In this document: piece after piece, positions 61,344 to 64,000 of the stretch
Numbering within the stretch: the stretch's first letter is position 1
How the letters are laid out: the number at the start of each line of letters is the position of its first letter
Assembly: GCA_902363145.1 (NCBI GenBank)
Contig: CABIZB010000008.1
Span: 23,546-87,545 of the forward strand
Length of the DNA: 64,000 nt
DNA from: Oscillospiraceae bacterium
GTDB taxonomy: Bacteria > Bacillota > Clostridia > Oscillospirales > Ruminococcaceae
Direction of reading: 5' to 3'
Made by a program: the position numbers and the translations under genes
The notes under the pieces: generated by a model
Database searches by the model: none
The model's input: the letters and a program-made list of their open reading frames with translations, nothing else
What the model was told of the DNA's origin: nothing

Positions 61344-61802
61344 TTATCTCCTATTTTTGTGTATAGTTCGGATAATCAATAAAACAGCAATTACCGCTGC
61401 GGCAAACCCAACTGCCAAAATGATTTGTAAAACATCAAAGCCCAATGCACTCTCAATCTGGATATTTGTTGTTGCGTCTGCCTGTCCGATTGCGCCCTCT
61501 GGTGCTTTTCCTAATCGTGTGACAGCATATATCGAAAAGGCAACAACCGCAACAATAAGCGCAACAAGCGCAGAAATGATACCTTTCCTTTTTTTTGATG
61601 AGGCGTTATCAATACCAAACTGCTCTGCGGTGCTGTCTGCAAATTCTTTTGGTGTTCCTAAACGCTGGATAACCTGCTGTTCCGTTTCTCCATGCTCCAA
61701 AGCAGACGCGAAAACTTCATTCAAATCACGCACAACCTCTTTTTTCGCTTTATGTGGTAAGGATAGTTCCTTTTCAACTTGTTTAATATATTGTTCTTTC
61801 AT
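61344..61802 (-). CDS. DUF1700/HAAS-domain membrane protein
   Basis: 152 aa. The HAAS domain (VEKELSLPHKAKKEVVRDLN, IQRLGTPKEFADSTAEQFG) is followed by two transmembrane helices (IISALVALIVAVVAFSIYAV and VLQIILAVGFAAAVIAVLLII). HAAS proteins next to PadR regulators are a standing pair in Bacillota, thought to process envelope signals. Overlaps padR by 4 bp. Confidence 0.85.
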   Translation of the reverse strand: MKEQYIKQVEKELSLPHKAKKEVVRDLNEVFASALEHGETEQQVIQRLGTPKEFADSTAEQFGIDNASSKKRKGIISALVALIVAVVAFSIYAVTRLGKAPEGAIGQADATTNIQIESALGFDVLQIILAVGFAAAVIAVLLIIRTIHKNRR

Positions 61803-62158
61803 TTCGATACCCTCGCTTGTTGATAACTTTCTATGAAGCCGTTTACGCAGTTCTCATAGCTTGACCAAAATAAGATTAGTTCATCAAGTATATTCCTGCC
61901 TTTATCAGTTAGAGAGTAATACTTTTTTGAACCGCCATTTGCCACAGCCGGAGCCAATCGACATTTAATTAGTTCTGCTTCCTGCAAACGATACAGAATA
62001 GGATAAATGGTTCCCTCTTTTGCATATCCCAAAACAGACGCACTGTTATTCAATTCGGATATAATTTCGTATCCATAAGTTTCTTTGCGTCCGATTAGGC
62101 ATAAGAGTATCATTTCCAGAGAGCCTTTTTTGAATTGTTGGACATATCTGTTATTCAT
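61799..62158 (-). CDS. PadR-family transcriptional repressor
   Basis: 119 aa. GSLEMILLCLIGRKETYGYE, ISELN.., GTIYPILYRLQEAELIKC, then GGSKKYYSLTDKGRNILDEL is the PadR winged helix. First gene of a three-gene operon; the operator lies at its own promoter, indicating autorepression. Confidence 0.92.
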   Translation of the reverse strand: MNNRYVQQFKKGSLEMILLCLIGRKETYGYEIISELNNSASVLGYAKEGTIYPILYRLQEAELIKCRLAPAVANGGSKKYYSLTDKGRNILDELILFWSSYENCVNGFIESYQQARVSK

Positions 62159-62181
62159 ACTGTCGCCTCTCTTCAGCTTTG

Positions 62182-62239
62182 CTATTTAGTTTTACTAAGT
62201 AGCGACTATATTATATCTCTTTTGGGGTATCAAAGTCAA
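62182..62239 (-). promoter_or_regulatory. PadR operon promoter and operator
   Basis: Minus strand: TTGACT (62234-62239), 18 bp, TATAAT (62210-62215). Just downstream a near-perfect palindrome CTATTTAGT-TTT-ACTAAGTAG (62182-62202) covers the start point, a typical PadR autoregulatory site. The stretch 62240-62335 holds only the half-site at 62291. Confidence 0.75.
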
Positions 62240-62335
62240 TAGGCTTCACGGAAAAGTTACAAAATGTTGTACTTTCTGCATAGGGTAATAACGGAATAGC
62301 GGGGTACTGGCGGTCTATGTTTTGTTTTTAGTATC

Positions 62336-62359
62336 TTACTTCTTTATCGTACATGAGCA
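62336..62359. repeat. Terminal inverted repeat, right end of nested element
   Basis: Inverted partner of 53140-53163 (21 of 24 bases). The next bases outward resume the maff2 coding sequence. Confidence 0.85.
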
Positions 62360-62484
62360 TTCGCGCCCGGATTGTCGTTGCCGTAGCCCTCCATCAGATT
62401 GATTACGCCCCAGATACCAAGCCCGGCTCCAAGTGCTACAACAAGGGTCTGCAAAACGTCTACTGCGCTATTGAAAAATGCCAT
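62344..62484 (-). pseudogene. maff2, 5' fragment (reads into the nested element)
   Basis: ATG 62484 encodes MAFFNSAVDVLQTLVVALGA, GLGIWGVINLMEGYGNDNPG and A41, a Maff2-family start with one membrane helix, then four foreign codons and a stop at 62344 inside the element. The family is a small membrane protein encoded between the VirD4 and VirB6 genes of Tn1549/CTn-like ICEs; its loss may impair transfer. Confidence 0.9.
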
Positions 62485-62760
62485 AAATATATCCTTTCTG
62501 CCGCGTCTGCGGCTGTCCGGCAAGCGGACAAAAGGCGGTCAGCATATGCCGCCGCACAAAAAAACCGCCCTCTGGTAAAGGCGGCTGTCCCCGCGCTGCG
62601 TAAGTTCTGCGGCGCGGCGGTATTCAGTTGTAGGGGGTGCGGCTCCTGCCGCTGTGTACTGCGCCGGAAAGTGGGGGCGCGTATCATGTAGCCGGTATGG
62701 ATAGATGTGATTGCTTCAATCGCTCCTTTCTGTGTCCCGCTGTGCTGCCGGACGTTTTTT
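62485..62760 (-). other. Gene-poor leader before maff2
   Basis: Contains several GC-rich stems, for example AACCGCC...GGCGG (62564-62582). A minus-strand frame of about 75 codons starting at 62687 exists but shows no family pattern; not called. Confidence 0.35.
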
Positions 62761-63063
62761 TCAGACTTGCGGGAAGTGAATAGCTTGCGTAGCAAGGTGT
62801 TCGCTTCCCGCAAGTTCACAAAGGGGTAGCTGCCGCAAGGCAGCGTAGGGGAAGTGTAGCTTCCCCTGTCCCCCGGCGGTCTGCCATGCTGTCACTGTTG
62901 CGGGATAAGCCCCCCGGCGCGTGACATACTCCGTTGCAAAACGGCGGTGTTCCGCTTCCTTTTCCCGCCAATACTCCCATAATGCAGCGTCGGCGGCTTC
63001 CGCAACATTCATTAAAAACCGTTCAAGCTGCTTTTGTTTTTCCTCTGCGCTACGTTTCCTCAT
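62761..63063 (-). CDS. Small hypothetical transfer-operon protein (100 aa)
   Basis: Start 63063, overlapping the virD4 stop by 14 bp. RSAEEKQKQLERFLMNVAEA, AALWEYWREKEAEHRRFATE is charged and helical; the rest is variable. It occupies the slot between virD4 and maff2 in the operon. Unknown function. Confidence 0.5.
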   Translation of the reverse strand: MRKRSAEEKQKQLERFLMNVAEAADAALWEYWREKEAEHRRFATEYVTRRGAYPATVTAWQTAGGQGKLHFPYAALRQLPLCELAGSEHLATQAIHFPQV

Positions 63064-63892
63064 GGTCTGCGTCCTCCTGTAAGTCTGCCGCGTCAATCTC
63101 GTAATAGTCAAAAACCTCGTCGGGCTTGACAATGGCGGGGCGGCGTCTTAGGTGCTTTTCCATGTCAAAGGCGTTCTTCGGGTCTGCGTCGGACAGGTAC
63201 TTGTATTTCGGGTGCTTCGTTATGTCGAATTTGTCCGAAAAGAACGGGCGCACCCCGCGTAGCTGCAAGATACATTTCCCTCCGTCCATGACTGCGATTT
63301 CATCTTCCGTCATAAGCTGCTTTCCCAATTTCTGATAGTTCAGCCCATGCGAAAGCTCCCGCCCCCTTGTTTCGGACGTGTTGAAGCTGTCTATCGTTTC
63401 CTTGCCTAAAATCTCCGATATTTCTTTGAGCGTCGTTTTTTCCTTGCCACCCAAGAAAAGCGTGGTGTCGCAGTTGCCGACTATGGTATCGGCGTTGTCC
63501 TTGTAGATTGCCTTTAGCTGTGACTGGCTCTGCAAGATGATTGACGCGGATATTTCCCGGCTCCGTATCGTTGCAATGAGCTTTTCAAACTTCGGTATCT
63601 GCCCGATATTCGCAAATTCATCAAGTAAGCACCTTACATGGACGGGAAGCCGCCCGCCGTATTCATCATCTGCTTTGTCGCACAAGAGGTTGAATAGCTG
63701 TGTGTAGAGAATACTCACGACAAAGTTAAAGGTGTCGTCGGTGTCGCTGATAATCACGAAAAGGGCGGTCTTTCTGTCGCCTATGGTGTCAAGCTCCATT
63801 TCGTCGGTTTCCATAAGCTCCCGCAGCTCCTTAATGTCGAACACGGCAAGGCGAGCGCCGCAGGAAATCAAAATCGACTTGGCTGTTTTTCC
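63050..63892 (-). pseudogene. virD4: VirD4/TraG-type coupling protein, C-terminal half (5' part cut off)
   Basis: Encodes GKTAKSILISCGARLAVFDI onward for about 280 aa: ALFVIISDTDDTFNF, Walker B CLLDEFANIGQIPKF, IILQSQSQLKAIY. The N-terminal membrane helices and Walker A are absent. Homology ends at about 63892, where foreign DNA and an in-frame stop (63906-63908) begin. The channel's coupling ATPase is thus interrupted unless the insertion excises. Confidence 0.85.
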
Positions 63893-63937
63893 AGAGACGA
63901 AAAGTCAAGGACTTTTTCATCAAATTCAAAAAGAAGT
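63893..63937. other. End of another inserted element in virD4
   Basis: The 45 bp between the virD4 break and the next stop codon contain a perfect 7-bp inverted repeat AAAAGTC-AAG-GACTTTT (63901-63917), as seen just inside the other element ends. Confidence 0.5.
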
Positions 63938-64000
63938 CACATTTTGCGGACTTCCTCACGGAGCAGACGCTTGATTTTGTCCTCCATTGTCTCCTTGGCG
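63938..64000 (-). CDS. Partial TnpW-like protein, C-terminus only
   Basis: The minus strand reads AKETMEDKIKRLLREEVRKM then stop. The helix pattern matches TnpW C-termini (TLDKKIKKLIRKDME at 31585). The gene continues past the right edge. It marks a further serine-recombinase element inserted in virD4. Confidence 0.45.

Larger units (their letters stand above)
53140..62359 (-). mobile_element. 9.2 kb integrative mobilizable element inserted in maff2
   Basis: All 13 genes read leftward: PadR, DUF1700, lipoprotein, sigma, HTH, small protein, MobC, relaxase, VLP protein, initiator, DnaC-like loader, TnpW-like, serine recombinase. The ends are imperfect 24-bp inverted repeats (53140-53163, 62336-62359; 21 of 24 match). 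TT lies outside each end (53138-53139, 62360-62361), fitting a two-base crossover core of a serine recombinase. It has no secretion-channel genes, so it must borrow a channel to transfer. Confidence 0.9.

Noticed and set aside
62460..62819. Minus-strand frame before maff2 as a gene
   Set aside because: Composition and lack of motifs do not support it; an ATG at 62687 with a distant AAAGGAG keeps it barely possible, so it is described as a stretch.
63893..64000. Group II intron end in virD4
   Set aside because: No domain V-like hairpin; the adjoining frame looks TnpW-like instead.

Overview
The window looks like accessory DNA from a gut Clostridia bacterium (Bacillota, probably Ruminococcaceae/Oscillospiraceae). 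No rRNA, tRNA or housekeeping genes are visible. Nearly everything is mobile-element machinery plus cargo. Two kinds of DNA meet at about 29,745: AT-rich DNA to the left, and GC-rich DNA to the right that carries the transfer genes of a Tn1549/CTn-like integrative conjugative element (ICE).

Left, AT-rich resident element (1-29,744). A giant methylase/helicase enters from the left edge. It is followed by an ECF sigma/anti-sigma pair, a small secreted protein, and three cassettes (7.1-11.3 kb). Each cassette begins with a near-identical 200-240 bp block holding promoter, 5' UTR and signal peptide, fused to an unrelated mature secreted protein, with an exported or membrane-anchored partner behind it. 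Next come a two-gene defence-like module (MBL hydrolase plus trypsin-STAND NTPase, 11.6-17.0 kb), a DUF4143-type ATPase lying between two 245-250 bp promoter repeats (17.6-20.3 kb), and a leftward ParA/ParB operon studded with 15-bp palindromes (20.3-26.1 kb). The element ends with MobC/relaxase and an oriT, a sigma factor, a TnpW-like protein and a serine recombinase cut off after about 61 codons.

Right, GC-rich ICE (from about 29,745 past the right edge). Its own serine recombinase and TnpW lie at its left end, followed by Orf7/Orf8-like regulators. A ribosome-resistance-type cassette comes next: a tet(M)-style attenuator, a KTR protein and an RlmN/Cfr-like radical SAM enzyme. Then come an XRE regulator, an oriT with MobC and relaxase, and a long leftward transfer operon: cut VirD4, small protein, cut Maff2, VirB6, PrgI, VirB4, DNA methylase, CHAP hydrolase, DUF4315, DUF4366, TopB, ArdA-ArdC-YodL fusion, TTRAP and Cys-rich VLP protein.

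Nested inside it, a 9.2 kb integrative mobilizable element (53,140-62,359) splits maff2. Its ends are 24-bp imperfect inverted repeats, and removing it restores a normal Maff2 reading frame. It carries a serine recombinase, TnpW, DnaC-like loader, replication initiator, relaxase/MobC, sigma and HTH proteins, and a PadR/DUF1700/lipoprotein cargo operon. At the right edge virD4 is cut by yet another insertion ending in a TnpW-like fragment. The window is therefore a nest of at least four elements, each inserted in a gene of its host element. Functions are inferred from motifs; no database search was run.
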